A stretch of DNA of 64,000 nt from Oceanobacillus sp. HTM 045 (GCA_009733745.1 WNWL01000001.1:1054001-1118000), one strand, 5' to 3'; positions 36,101 through 43,859 are shown, counted from the first letter of the stretch. A program made the numbers and translations. The notes: generated from the sequence alone by a model not told the origin.

Positions 36101-36136
36101 AAAAGAAACGGCCCGGCCGGGATGTCCCGGCCGGGC
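36101..36136 (-). terminator. Rho-independent terminator of csbD
   Basis: GCCCGGCCGGGA-TG-TCCCGGCCGGGC (36111-36136) forms a 12-bp stem; on the minus strand it is followed by CGTTTCTTTT. Confidence 0.85.
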
Positions 36137-36145
36137 GGTCCGTCG

Positions 36146-36349
36146 TCAGGCCGCGTGGCGGTCCAGCCACGCGTTGACCTCGCGCTCGGCCTCCTCGCGC
36201 GACTTGCCGTAGCGCTCCTGGAGCTTGCCGACGAGCTGGTCGGCCTTGCCGTCGATCTGGTCGAGGTCGTCGTTGGTCAGCTTGCCCCACTGCTCCTGCG
36301 CGGCGCCGGAAAGCTGCTTCCACTTGCCTTCGATGATGTCGCTGTTCAT
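36146..36349 (-). CDS. CsbD-family stress protein
   Basis: A 67-residue protein from the ATG at 36349 (AAGGAGGA upstream). MNSDIIEGKWKQLSGAAQEQ WGKLTNDDLDQIDG and the ending REVNAWLDRHAA match the CsbD/YjbJ family, small hydrophilic proteins strongly induced by general stress sigma factors in many bacteria; their molecular role is unknown. An exact EcfG promoter lies 66 bp upstream. The long upstream open frame is not coding. Confidence 0.95.
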   Translation of the reverse strand: MNSDIIEGKWKQLSGAAQEQWGKLTNDDLDQIDGKADQLVGKLQERYGKSREEAEREVNAWLDRHAA

Positions 36350-36415
36350 CGCGAATCCTCCTTTGGGGTCATAAGGATGCGCCAGAGGGACGATCCCCGT
36401 GGCGCATACGGGAAG

Positions 36416-36440
36416 AACGCGCGGGACGGGCCCGCGTTCC
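36416..36440 (-). promoter_or_regulatory. EcfG promoter of csbD
   Basis: GGAAC (36440-36436), 16 bp, CGTT (36419-36416) on the minus strand; exact consensus. Confidence 0.8.
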
Positions 36441-36497
36441 CTGCCGGGGAAAGTTTCGCGAAGTTGTCGTGAAAGTCGGGTGGGCGGGCGCCAGCGT

Positions 36498-38099
36498 TCA
36501 GTGCAGGCCGGCGGCGAGGGACTTCTTGCCTGCCGCCACCCCGGGCCGGTCCGGCACGTCCTCCATCGGTGCGACACGGAGCACCATGCGGGCGCCGTCC
36601 GGGCCGTTCTCCTCGTCGAGGGTGGCGCGGATCTGCCTTGCGAAGCCGCGCATCAGCCGCTCGGGCAGCGCGCCATGCGGGTGGTCGAGCCCCTCCGTGG
36701 CGATGGAGAAGCCGCCGTCGCGATCCTCGGTGAGGACGATGGTGATCTTCTCCCGGCTGTCCGAACGCGTGCGCGCCCGAAGCGCCTCGAGGATGAACAT
36801 CGCCAGCGGCACCGCCCGCTCGGCCGGCACCGAGATGCCCGCCAGCTCCAGCGCAATCCGGTCGCCTTTCGACTGCGGCAGCTCGATCTCCTCCACGAGG
36901 CGACGGATCACGCGGTCCACCCGGACCACCTCCGCATGGTTCGCGATCCGCAACTCCTGATGCACCGTGGAGAGGCACTGGACCCTCGTGCGGATCTCCT
37001 CCAGCGCCTGTGTGGCCTCGGAGTCGCGCAGGCCGCGGACCTGCAGGTTGATCAGGCTGAGGATCATCTGGAGGTTGTTCTTGACCCGGTGATAGACCTC
37101 GGAGACCAGCGAGCGGTTGTCCTCCAGCGCCTCGCGAAGGGTCTCCTCGCGGCGGCGTAGGCGGTCGGCCATGTCGCCGAAACTCCGCTCCAGGTCGGCG
37201 AGCTCGCGCGGACCGCCGAGGCGGGCGGAGGCCGGGGTGAAGTCGAGATGGCCGTGGCCGTAGACCTCCGCCATCCGGCGCAGGTAGCGGATATGGCGCA
37301 CGACGAGGCGGTCGGTCGCGATGTAGGCGATCAGCACCCCGAACAGGACCATCGCGAAGGGAAAGACCAGTTCGACACCGCCGAGGAACCCGACACCCGT
37401 CGGCAGGGCTTCGGGCGGCGCGCGGAGCACCAGTTGCGGGCCGCCTTGGTCGAGAACGGGCAGCGCGACCTCGATGGGACCCTCTTCCCCGGCGCGGGGC
37501 AGGAACTCGGGACCGTCGCGGACGACGCCAAGCTGGGCCTGCGCGAGGCGCACGTCGGTCCAGAGGCCGAGCTCAATCCTGGCGAGGACCGGCTCGATCA
37601 CGTCCCGCCTGACGATGGCGGTGAGACCGGGCGTGGCCTCGGTTTCGGGAAGGGCAAGCACGAGGTCCATCCTCGTGCCGCTCTCGCCGCTCAGGAAGAA
37701 GACCGGCTCGGTGAAGTCGACGGGCGCCTTGCCCGCGGGCGACGCCGTCGCGGCGGCGGGCGCGATGCAGTCGCCGGTGCCGTCGGAATGGTAGACCCGC
37801 ACCTCGGTGAAGCGCCCGTCGCCGATCTCCATCGCGCGGCCTATCGCGGCGCAGCCTATCCCGGTCGCCTCGAGCCGGGTCAGCGCCTCGGCCACGGCGC
37901 GCAGGTCGAAGAACAGCGCGCGGATTTCCGCCGCGTCCTCCGAGGCGTGGCGGAGCAGTTCTTCCTGGTGTCGCTGACGCACGTCGTCGGCCGCGCTGAT
38001 CGTCTGGAACAGCGCGGCCAGGGCCGCGGGGAGCATCGCAGCCACCAGCAAACCTGCAATCAGCACCCGCAGGTTCAGCTTCGCGAGAAACCGCCGCAC
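36498..38099 (-). CDS. HisKA_2-type membrane sensor kinase with degenerate ATPase domain
   Basis: A 533-residue inner-membrane sensor (GTG 38099) six bases downstream of ecfG. Membrane spans flank a ~210-residue periplasmic region (span 1 at ~10-31, span 2 LVFPFAMVLFGVLIAYIATD), followed by a HAMP-like linker. The dimerisation domain has the intact HWE/HisKA_2 motif SEVYHRVKNNLQMILSLINL (His near residue 337). The ATPase domain is unusual. Where active relatives have NELVTNALKHA-type N-box and DNGxG, this protein has LEALRARTRSDS and ATEGLD. It may be a phosphatase, a pseudokinase or a heteromeric partner acting on PhyR. Position in the operon supports a general stress role. Confidence 0.85.
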   Translation of the reverse strand: MRRFLAKLNLRVLIAGLLVAAMLPAALAALFQTISAADDVRQRHQEELLRHASEDAAEIRALFFDLRAVAEALTRLEATGIGCAAIGRAMEIGDGRFTEVRVYHSDGTGDCIAPAAATASPAGKAPVDFTEPVFFLSGESGTRMDLVLALPETEATPGLTAIVRRDVIEPVLARIELGLWTDVRLAQAQLGVVRDGPEFLPRAGEEGPIEVALPVLDQGGPQLVLRAPPEALPTGVGFLGGVELVFPFAMVLFGVLIAYIATDRLVVRHIRYLRRMAEVYGHGHLDFTPASARLGGPRELADLERSFGDMADRLRRREETLREALEDNRSLVSEVYHRVKNNLQMILSLINLQVRGLRDSEATQALEEIRTRVQCLSTVHQELRIANHAEVVRVDRVIRRLVEEIELPQSKGDRIALELAGISVPAERAVPLAMFILEALRARTRSDSREKITIVLTEDRDGGFSIATEGLDHPHGALPERLMRGFARQIRATLDEENGPDGARMVLRVAPMEDVPDRPGVAAGKKSLAAGLH

Positions 38100-38105
38100 G
38101 GAGAC

Positions 38106-38651
38106 CTAGGCCGCCGGCGGCGTCGCCCGGCTCGGAACGGCTGGCCCGCTGTCGGGGATCGGTTCGTCGCCCATCAGCTCGGCAATGCGGTTCCGCGCCC
38201 GGCTGACGCGGCTCTTGATCGTTCCGACCGCGCATTCGCAGATGGTCGCGGCCTCCTCGTAGGCAAACCCGGCCGCGCCCACCAGGATCAGCGCCTCGCG
38301 CTGGTCGTCGGGCAGCTGCGCCAGCGCCTCGCGGAAGTCGCGGATCGCCATGGCGTGCTCCTGCGCCGCCGGGGTGCTGAGATTGGCGGCGAGGAGGTCG
38401 TCGACGTCCTCGACCTCGCGCTTGCGTTTGCGGACTTCCGAGTAGAACGTGTTGCGCAGGATCGTGAAGAGCCATGCGCGGAGGTTCGTGCCCTCCGTGA
38501 ACCTTTCCCTGTTAGCCCATGCTTTCAAAAGGGTTTCCTGCGCGAGGTCTTCGGCGCGCGCGGAATCCTTCACGAAGGTATGGGCGAAGGCCCGGAGCGA
38601 CGGGGCATGTTCGATGATGCCGTCGCGAAACGAAGCGCCGGGCTCAGCCAT
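38106..38651 (-). CDS. ecfG: General stress ECF sigma factor EcfG
   Basis: A 181-residue ECF sigma factor of the EcfG (ECF15) group. Region 2 has FVKDSARAEDLAQETLLKAW and LRAWLFTILRNTFYSEVRKR; region 4 has LPDDQREALILVGAAGFAYE and CAVGTIKSRVSRARNRI. In alphaproteobacteria EcfG is held by NepR until phosphorylated PhyR binds NepR. Its ATG overlaps the end of nepR by 8 bp, giving translational coupling, and phyR is divergent upstream. The target consensus GGAAC-N16-CGTT is repeated through this island. Confidence 0.95.
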   Translation of the reverse strand: MAEPGASFRDGIIEHAPSLRAFAHTFVKDSARAEDLAQETLLKAWANRERFTEGTNLRAWLFTILRNTFYSEVRKRKREVEDVDDLLAANLSTPAAQEHAMAIRDFREALAQLPDDQREALILVGAAGFAYEEAATICECAVGTIKSRVSRARNRIAELMGDEPIPDSGPAVPSRATPPAA

Positions 38652-38826
38652 TGCGTTTCTCCGCCTCGTCGAGCTTGTTCAGAAGATCGAGGAAATGCTG
38701 CGGCAGGTCCGCCGCCGCGACCTCGTCGTAGACAGCCTTCAGGTTCCGCAGGACAGGATCGTCGTCATGCGAGAGCTTCCCTTCCTCAGGCGGCGTGTGA
38801 ATAGAACCCTTCTTGTCCCCGGTCAT
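38644..38826 (-). CDS. nepR: Anti-sigma factor NepR
   Basis: A 60-residue protein from the ATG at 38826. The core VLRNLKAVYDEVAAADLPQH followed by FLDLLNKLDEAEKRN is the conserved two-helix NepR motif that binds EcfG or phospho-PhyR. Its length and its place immediately before ecfG are diagnostic. It is transcribed from a promoter (38930-38906) overlapping that of phyR, so the module is likely self-activating. Confidence 0.95.
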   Translation of the reverse strand: MTGDKKGSIHTPPEEGKLSHDDDPVLRNLKAVYDEVAAADLPQHFLDLLNKLDEAEKRNG

Positions 38827-38899
38827 TTTACTCGAACCCGCATTTTTGCCTGCCCTCCAGATCGTCGGCGAAAAAATTTGGCCGTCAGTCCCTTCCGTG

Positions 38900-38924
38900 G
38901 GAACTAACACGCGACGGGCGCGTT
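38900..38924 (+). promoter_or_regulatory. EcfG promoter of phyR
   Basis: GGAAC (38900-38904), 16 bp, CGTT (38921-38924); exact consensus, 54 bp upstream of the phyR ATG. Confidence 0.85.
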
Positions 38925-38930
38925 GGTTCC
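38906..38930 (-). promoter_or_regulatory. EcfG promoter of nepR-ecfG-kinase
   Basis: GGAAC (38930-38926), 16 bp, TGTT (38909-38906) on the minus strand, one mismatch in the -10. It is interleaved with the phyR promoter in an almost palindromic block, so the two cannot be occupied simultaneously. Confidence 0.75.
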
Positions 38931-38978
38931 CGAAATGACAGGATTTTTTCGCCAACGTCGCGACAGGAGAGACAGTAC

Positions 38979-39812
38979 ATGAACGAGAACGCGGTCACGG
39001 CCGAGACGGATGCACCCCGCCCGAGCCTTTCGCAGCGCATCGCACCGCATCTCCCGCTGCTTCGCCGATATGCCCGCGCCTTGAGCGGGTCGCAGGTCGC
39101 GGGCGATGCGCTGGTGACCGAGGCGCTGGAGGCTCTGATCGCCAATCCGGGGCGGTTTCCGGACATTCCGAGCCCGCGGGTGGCGCTCTACGCGTTCTTC
39201 GAGCAGGCCGTGGCGCTGCCGCCGGCGGATGCGGGCTACGAGCCTTCGAGCGACGGCAACGAGGCCGTCGCGGCCCGCCGGCTGAGCCGCCTGACGCCGC
39301 TCACGCGCCATGCCCTCCTGCTGGAAGTCGTTGAAGGATTTAGCCTTTCCGAGATCGCGCTGATCCTCGACCGGTCCGAGGAAACGGTCTCGCGACTGGT
39401 GTCGGACGCGCAGGCTTCGCTGAAGGACCAGATGTCGGCGCGGATCCTCATCATCGAGGACGAGCCGATCATCGCGATGGACCTGGAGGCGATTGTCACC
39501 GATCTCGGCCACGAGGTGACATCCATCACCGACACCCGCGACACTGCCGTCGAAGCGGCGCTGACCGAACGGCCGGACCTCGTGCTGGCCGACATCCAGC
39601 TCGCCGACGGCTCATCCGGCATCGATGCGGTCGCGGATATCCTGCAAGCCTTTGAGGTGCCGGTGATTTTCGTCACCGCCTATCCCGAGCGACTGCTCAC
39701 CGGCGAACGGCCGGAACCCACCTTCCTCATCACCAAGCCGTTCAAGACCGAGACGATCGAGCTCAGCGTCAGCCAGGCGCTGTTCTTCGAGCGGACCCCC
39801 ACGGCCATGTGA
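38979..39812 (+). CDS. phyR: Response regulator PhyR (sigma-like plus receiver)
   Basis: A 277-residue regulator with an N-terminal EcfG-like domain (LPLLRRYARALSGSQVAGDA, then LTRHALLLEVVEGFSLSEIA) and a C-terminal receiver (ILIIEDEPIIAMDLEAIV, phosphoacceptor Asp205 in VLADIQLADG, FVTAYP, ITKPF). Phosphorylated PhyR mimics the sigma factor and removes NepR from EcfG. The receiver carries the FATGUY-type ending ITKPFK. It is divergent from nepR-ecfG across 152 bp with interleaved EcfG promoters. All key residues are present. Confidence 0.96.
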   Translation: MNENAVTAETDAPRPSLSQRIAPHLPLLRRYARALSGSQVAGDALVTEALEALIANPGRFPDIPSPRVALYAFFEQAVALPPADAGYEPSSDGNEAVAARRLSRLTPLTRHALLLEVVEGFSLSEIALILDRSEETVSRLVSDAQASLKDQMSARILIIEDEPIIAMDLEAIVTDLGHEVTSITDTRDTAVEAALTERPDLVLADIQLADGSSGIDAVADILQAFEVPVIFVTAYPERLLTGERPEPTFLITKPFKTETIELSVSQALFFERTPTAM

Positions 39813-39964
39813 ACCCGGTGATGTCCGCCGGCGTGACCCGTGGTGACACGGGCGCGCCGGCGGGTGAAATCCACGATGTCGTCGCGTTCCCGAAAGGAGC
39901 CGCGTGTCACCGCCAGGGGTGACATGGCCGTATTTCGGGGTTTTGGGAAGGTCGGATTCGCGGC
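39813..39964. other. Intergenic region with GTGACA boxes downstream of phyR
   Basis: Between the phyR stop and the 226-bp array lie several GGTGAC/GTCACC boxes and the second copy of the 34-bp repeat (39883-39916). No open frame with coding character is seen. The layout resembles the region upstream of the hybrid kinase at 5.6-5.8 kb. Confidence 0.5.
39883..39916 (+). repeat. 34-bp dispersed repeat, copy 2
   Basis: CGCGTTCCCGAAAGGAGCCG followed by CGTGTCACCGCCAG; it matches the copy at 5773-5806 with about three differences and, like it, is surrounded by GTGACA/TGTCAC boxes. Confidence 0.6.
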
Positions 39965-40664
39965 TCGTTTTCCGTGAAGTTCGAGGTGAGCGCGAAGGGA
40001 CATTTCCGGCCCTGGACGGGCGTGGTGCTCCTGCGGGATTGCTTGATTTATCCCCGCACTCCCTCCCACCCACCGGTCCCCTTGCAGCGTCGCAGAACGC
40101 CCGGCCTCGGGGAGGGCCGGGCGTGGCCCGGGCTGGTCGCCCTGGCTGTGAGTGATCGGGGCGCCCTTGCATCGTGCGAGGGTTCTATCTGGTTGGTCGG
40201 GTCCGCTCGTGGTCAGCGCGGAGGGACATGTCCGGCCCTGGACGGGGGTGGTGCTCCTGCGGGATTGCTTGATTTATCCCGGCAACCCCTCCCGCCATCC
40301 GATCCCCTTGCAGCGTCGCAGAACGCCCGGCCGCGGGAAGGGCCGGACGTGACCCGGGCTGGTCGCCCGGGCTGTGGCTGATCGGGATGCCCTTTCTTCG
40401 TGCGAATGTTCCATCGGGTCAGCCGGGCTCGCTGGTGGTCAGCGCGGAGGGCCGCGACCGGCCCTGGTCGGGCGTGGTGCTCCTTCTGGGTTGCTTGATT
40501 TATTGCAGCAATCCCTCCTGTCTCCCGATCTTCTTGCACCGGCAGAGAACGCCCGGCCCCGGGGAGGGCCGGGCGTGGCCCGGGCTGGTCGCCCGGGCTG
40601 TGGCTGATCGGAGCGCCCTTCCTTCGTGCCAGGTTCTGTCTGGTTGGTCGGGTCAGCCCGTGGC
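39965..40664 (+). repeat. Array of three 226-bp tandem repeats plus a partial fourth
   Basis: The landmark GCTTGATTTAT occurs at 40041, 40267 and 40493, an exact period of 226 bp. Each unit contains AGCGCG(G/A)AGGG, CCGGCCCTGG-CGGG-GTGGTGCTCC, the AT-rich landmark, a CG-rich stem of the type CGCCCGGCC-CGGG-GGCCGGGCG, a second stem GCCCGGGC-TGGTC-GCCCGGGC, and CTGATCGG-GCGCCCTT. The array ends with the beginning of another unit. Units are roughly 80-90% alike by eye. The period is not a multiple of three and stem positions are the best conserved parts, which argues against coding. A dispersed copy lies at 14476-14667. Confidence 0.9.
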
Positions 40665-40692
40665 CTACGCTCCGCGCAACCGCCGCCCGCCG

Positions 40693-41364
40693 CTACCCGA
40701 TCACCTCGTCGGAGCGGTCGTCGGTTTCGCCGTAGCGCTTCATCACCGCGGGTTTCGTGCCCTCGTAGAGCGCGGCGTAGCCGGGGGCGATCTTGGCGTT
40801 CTCGCGCTCGAAGAGGCAGTTGCCCTCCAGGTCGCTCGCGACGATGAACGGGCCCATCTCGTTGCACTTCAGGACCCACATCGCCTGCGCCAGCCCGAGT
40901 TCCTCGCGCCAGTGGACGGCCTCGACATTCTCGACCCCGCGGCCGAGCAGCGCGCCGGTGCCGTAGCCGACCGTGGTCAGGAAGATCGCGCCGTGCGGCA
41001 CGAAATGCTTGCGGTAGACCTCCGGCGCCATGCCACCCTTGCCGATGATCAGCTTGGCGCCCGATTTCTCCAGCCACTCGCCGATCCACTTGGCGAAGCG
41101 GAAGGACGAGGTGGCGGTCACGGCACCCATGCGGAACGTGCCGTCCGGATTGATGGTCGCGGCGGGCGAGCAGTGGAAATTCGCCGCGGAGTCGCGCGGC
41201 AGTTCCATCGGGATGTTCGCCCGCTCCTCCAGCGCGCGCATGTAGACACCCTCGCGCGCGGTGTACATCAGCCCGTCGAGATAGACGATGTCGCCGAGCT
41301 TCAGCGCGGCGAGATCCTCCGGGCTGGGCGTGGTGGAGAGGCGGATCTTTCTTGGCTTCGTCAT
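40693..41364 (-). CDS. Class I fumarase/L-tartrate dehydratase beta subunit
   Basis: A 223-residue protein (ATG 41364) forming the C-terminal half of a two-subunit Fe-S hydro-lyase. MTKPRKIRLSTTPSPEDLAA and the segments GDIVYLDGLMYTAREGVY, IIGKGGMAPEVYR and EVYRKHFVPHGAIFL are typical of TtdB/FumB beta chains. It pairs with the alpha subunit 8 bp upstream. Substrates in the family include fumarate, tartrate and mesaconate; which applies here cannot be told from sequence. It is the last gene of a long minus-strand operon. The 25-residue upstream extension is rejected. Confidence 0.9.
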   Translation of the reverse strand: MTKPRKIRLSTTPSPEDLAALKLGDIVYLDGLMYTAREGVYMRALEERANIPMELPRDSAANFHCSPAATINPDGTFRMGAVTATSSFRFAKWIGEWLEKSGAKLIIGKGGMAPEVYRKHFVPHGAIFLTTVGYGTGALLGRGVENVEAVHWREELGLAQAMWVLKCNEMGPFIVASDLEGNCLFERENAKIAPGYAALYEGTKPAVMKRYGETDDRSDEVIG

Positions 41365-41372
41365 GTTCTGTC

Positions 41373-42329
41373 CTACTCCGCCGCCACCGAAAGCCCCTCC
41401 CACTCCACCGTCTCGCGGCGCAGGTAGGGTGTGAACCACTGCGGGTCGGTGCGGTATTCGACCCGGCCGTCGGCGTGGATGCGCGCGCAGGCCCGGCGCG
41501 AGGAGAGGCAGAAGGCGTGCATCGACATCTGCATGCCCCCGGTGTGGCAGTAGCCGACCTCGATATGGCAGTCGATCACCATGGACTTGCCGACGAAGCC
41601 CATCGCGCCCATGCCGATGGAGTTACCAAGCTCGATGAACTCTTCCTCCATCGCGGCGATCTTCGGGTCCGGGTTGCGGTCGCCCACGGTGCGCAGGCAC
41701 GCGGCGCGCTTGCCGAGCACCATGCAGGTGTCCTTCGAGCCGCCGAGGCCGATGCCGATGATCGCCGGCTGGCAGGCGAGGCCGCGCTTGCCGAAGGCGA
41801 TCAGCGTGTCGAGGTAGAACCGCCTGATCCCCTCCAGCCCGTCGGAGGGGAACAGCATCCGGTAGTCGGTGCCGAACAGCCCGCCCTTGTGGACGGTGGT
41901 GAGGTCGATCCACGCCCCCTCCGGCTCGAAGGCGAACTCGATCTCCGGGGCGTTGATGCCCACGTTGTTGTCATGGTCGGTGCGCCAGAGCGGGTGGACG
42001 CGGTTGGGGCGGAGCGGCACGCCGTTGGTGGCGTTGGCGGTGGCGCGGCGGAGTGCGGTCTCAAGCGCGCAGGGGCCGCCCTCGACCTGCGCCTCGTTGC
42101 CCATCTTGACGTACCAGCGCGGGCAGCCGGTGTCGCCGCACATGGCGCGCCGGTCCTCCTTCGCGGCCTCGTAGTTCTCCAGCATGGCCTGGAGGACGAA
42201 GGAGGAAAGGTCGCCATCCTCCACCTCGGCGGCCTTCTTCAGCCCGGTGAGGTAGTCGTCCGGGATCTCGATCGCCGCCTTGTCCATCAGCGTCTCGGCG
42301 GTGGACTGGATGAGGGATATCGGGGTCAT
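41373..42329 (-). CDS. Class I fumarase/L-tartrate dehydratase alpha subunit
   Basis: A 318-residue protein that carries the 4Fe-4S cluster of a two-subunit hydro-lyase. Conserved Cys segments are CGDTGCPRWYVKMG, GIGLGGSKDTCMVLGK and DCHIEVGYCHTGG. The start is the ATG at 42329, overlapping the stop of the preceding AT-rich gene (ATGA). The neighbouring succinate dehydrogenase-like genes suggest a shared C4 or methylated C4 dicarboxylate pathway. Confidence 0.92.
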   Translation of the reverse strand: MTPISLIQSTAETLMDKAAIEIPDDYLTGLKKAAEVEDGDLSSFVLQAMLENYEAAKEDRRAMCGDTGCPRWYVKMGNEAQVEGGPCALETALRRATANATNGVPLRPNRVHPLWRTDHDNNVGINAPEIEFAFEPEGAWIDLTTVHKGGLFGTDYRMLFPSDGLEGIRRFYLDTLIAFGKRGLACQPAIIGIGLGGSKDTCMVLGKRAACLRTVGDRNPDPKIAAMEEEFIELGNSIGMGAMGFVGKSMVIDCHIEVGYCHTGGMQMSMHAFCLSSRRACARIHADGRVEYRTDPQWFTPYLRRETVEWEGLSVAAE

Positions 42330-42961
42330 GGGGTCTTCTCCGCTTGCTTTTCTATTCTAGAGAGCTCAGCATCCCACCATCTGATAGCGTCGCTATAGAT
42401 GTCTCGCACATCATCGCCTAATCTATAACCCCCGAGCGACGGCCTATAAATATTCTCGTCTAAAAAATACAATTCAGCGAAAGTTTTTTCTTTGCCAGCA
42501 TCAACGCTCCGGAGGCCGAATTGCGCGACAATCGGAATTTCCTCCAGAGGATTAATATTAAAATTGTACTCCTTTAATATGTTATTTCTCTCTTTCTCTA
42601 TGAATTCCCAAAAAATCTCATTCGCTTCTCTATCCGATCTCCATCTAAAATACGCTAAATCTATTTCACTTCTGTACAAGTCATTCTGACGATCAACTTT
42701 TGCCAGCACGTGTCCTACAGCCCTCAACAGCGCAATAGCACCGGCCCATTGGACCCTCCAAATCTCAAGGTTCGTTTCATCCTCGAGAAGCTGCAATGCC
42801 ACTCGGCAATCACTTAAAACCCTTCTAGCAGTACAGGTCATCTCTGAATCTAGCCACCCCAAGAGCACACCAAGCATTCTGGTACTAAGCGGAAATTTGG
42901 AGAATGCATACCCGCCAGAGCAGCGTTCAATCTCTAGGATCGCTTCGCCGTCTCGTCTCAC
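42326..42961 (-). CDS. AT-rich gene of unknown function
   Basis: An open frame of about 211 residues from GTG 42961, overlapping ddaH at its start (GTGA) and the fumarase alpha gene at its end (ATGA). Base composition falls sharply from about 42340 to 42935 (42541-42600 is about 28% GC), unlike everything around. The protein is helical and charged: CRVALQLLEDETNLEIWRVQ, WAGAIALLRAVGHVLAKVDR, then KERNNILKEYNFNINPLEEI. I do not recognise a family. The composition suggests recent transfer, yet both junctions look translationally coupled. The start is uncertain; an internal ATG near the sequence MLGVLLGWLDSEM is an alternative. Confidence 0.65.
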   Translation of the reverse strand: MRRDGEAILEIERCSGGYAFSKFPLSTRMLGVLLGWLDSEMTCTARRVLSDCRVALQLLEDETNLEIWRVQWAGAIALLRAVGHVLAKVDRQNDLYRSEIDLAYFRWRSDREANEIFWEFIEKERNNILKEYNFNINPLEEIPIVAQFGLRSVDAGKEKTFAELYFLDENIYRPSLGGYRLGDDVRDIYSDAIRWWDAELSRIEKQAEKTP

Positions 42962-43806
42962 CCCCGCGCCAGCGGCATGGTCGAGCAGCGGAAGGAGCCG
43001 CGGAGCGCGACGGGTTCGGAATAGTCGACGCGGACAGGCGTGAGGCCGGTGGCGGCGATCTCGTCGGCGATGCGGGCGTGCCCTTCGTGGACGATCACGG
43101 TCTCCGGGTCGACGACGAACACGTTGGGGCCGAGGCTTTCCGCTTCCGCGTCGGTGACGGGGATCAGGGTAAAGCGCTCGGCGAGCCGGGCAAGGTCGTC
43201 GGGCGCGAAGGTCGGCGTGTGGATCAGCGCGCGGCGGCCGGGGAGGATGGTCATGCGGGTGTCGAGATGCATGACCTGCTCGCCGAGTTGCAGCGGGCGG
43301 ACCTCGACCTCGCCCGCGAGATGGCGGGCCAGTTCCGCCGCGCCCGCGGCGCTGGTGCGGGCGCTGATTCCGACCCAGACCTCGCCCTCGCCCACCAGCA
43401 CGTCGCCGCCCTCGATGGTGCCGTCGGTGATCGGGACGAAGGCGCCGGCGGGAAGGTCGAGGGCCTGCTTCACGCGGTCGATCTCGCCGGTGCGCTCCGG
43501 CAGGCGGCGCTCGCCTTCGTAGTGGAAGAGCCTGCCGCCGACGACGAAGCCGGTGTCGCGGGTGTAGGTCTGCCACGGCAGCGCCGGGTCGGCGGGGACG
43601 TGGTGCAGGCGCACGCCGCGGGCTTCCATTTCTGCGAAGAACCGGTCCTGCTGGCGCACGAACAGGTCGCGGTCCCAGCCGGTGTGGACATATTTCGCGA
43701 ACTCGGGGTGGTCGTTCTCGTAGCCCTCCGCTTCCGGGATGCTGTCGCCGCGGCAGACGCAGAGGTCGGTGAGGGGGCCGGATTCACTGCGGATGTTGAG
43801 CTGCAT
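42958..43806 (-). CDS. DDAH/arginine deiminase-like guanidino hydrolase
   Basis: A 282-residue enzyme of the guanidino-group modifying superfamily (ATG 43806). Signature sites: TYTRDTGFVV, TIEGGDVLVGEGEVWVG, QVMHLDTRMTIL (His near 180) and a terminal RCSTMPLARG with the catalytic Cys274. Relatives hydrolyse methylated arginines (to citrulline plus methylamine) or arginine. Length fits DDAH rather than the ~400-residue arginine deiminase. It lies in an operon with dicarboxylate enzymes; the functional link is not evident. Confidence 0.88.
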   Translation of the reverse strand: MQLNIRSESGPLTDLCVCRGDSIPEAEGYENDHPEFAKYVHTGWDRDLFVRQQDRFFAEMEARGVRLHHVPADPALPWQTYTRDTGFVVGGRLFHYEGERRLPERTGEIDRVKQALDLPAGAFVPITDGTIEGGDVLVGEGEVWVGISARTSAAGAAELARHLAGEVEVRPLQLGEQVMHLDTRMTILPGRRALIHTPTFAPDDLARLAERFTLIPVTDAEAESLGPNVFVVDPETVIVHEGHARIADEIAATGLTPVRVDYSEPVALRGSFRCSTMPLARG

Positions 43807-43859
43807 TCCCGAGGTGTAGCGCGGGCGGAGGGCCGAGCGAAAGCCCGGTGCCGGGCCGG

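Noticed and set aside
39965-40664. Small open frames in the tandem repeats (peptides such as LLRDCLIYP)
   Set aside because: The 226-bp period shifts the frame in each unit, and the stems are the conserved parts, so shared peptides follow from DNA similarity.
39965-40664. CRISPR array
   Set aside because: Units are 226 bp without unique spacers, and no cas genes are in the window.
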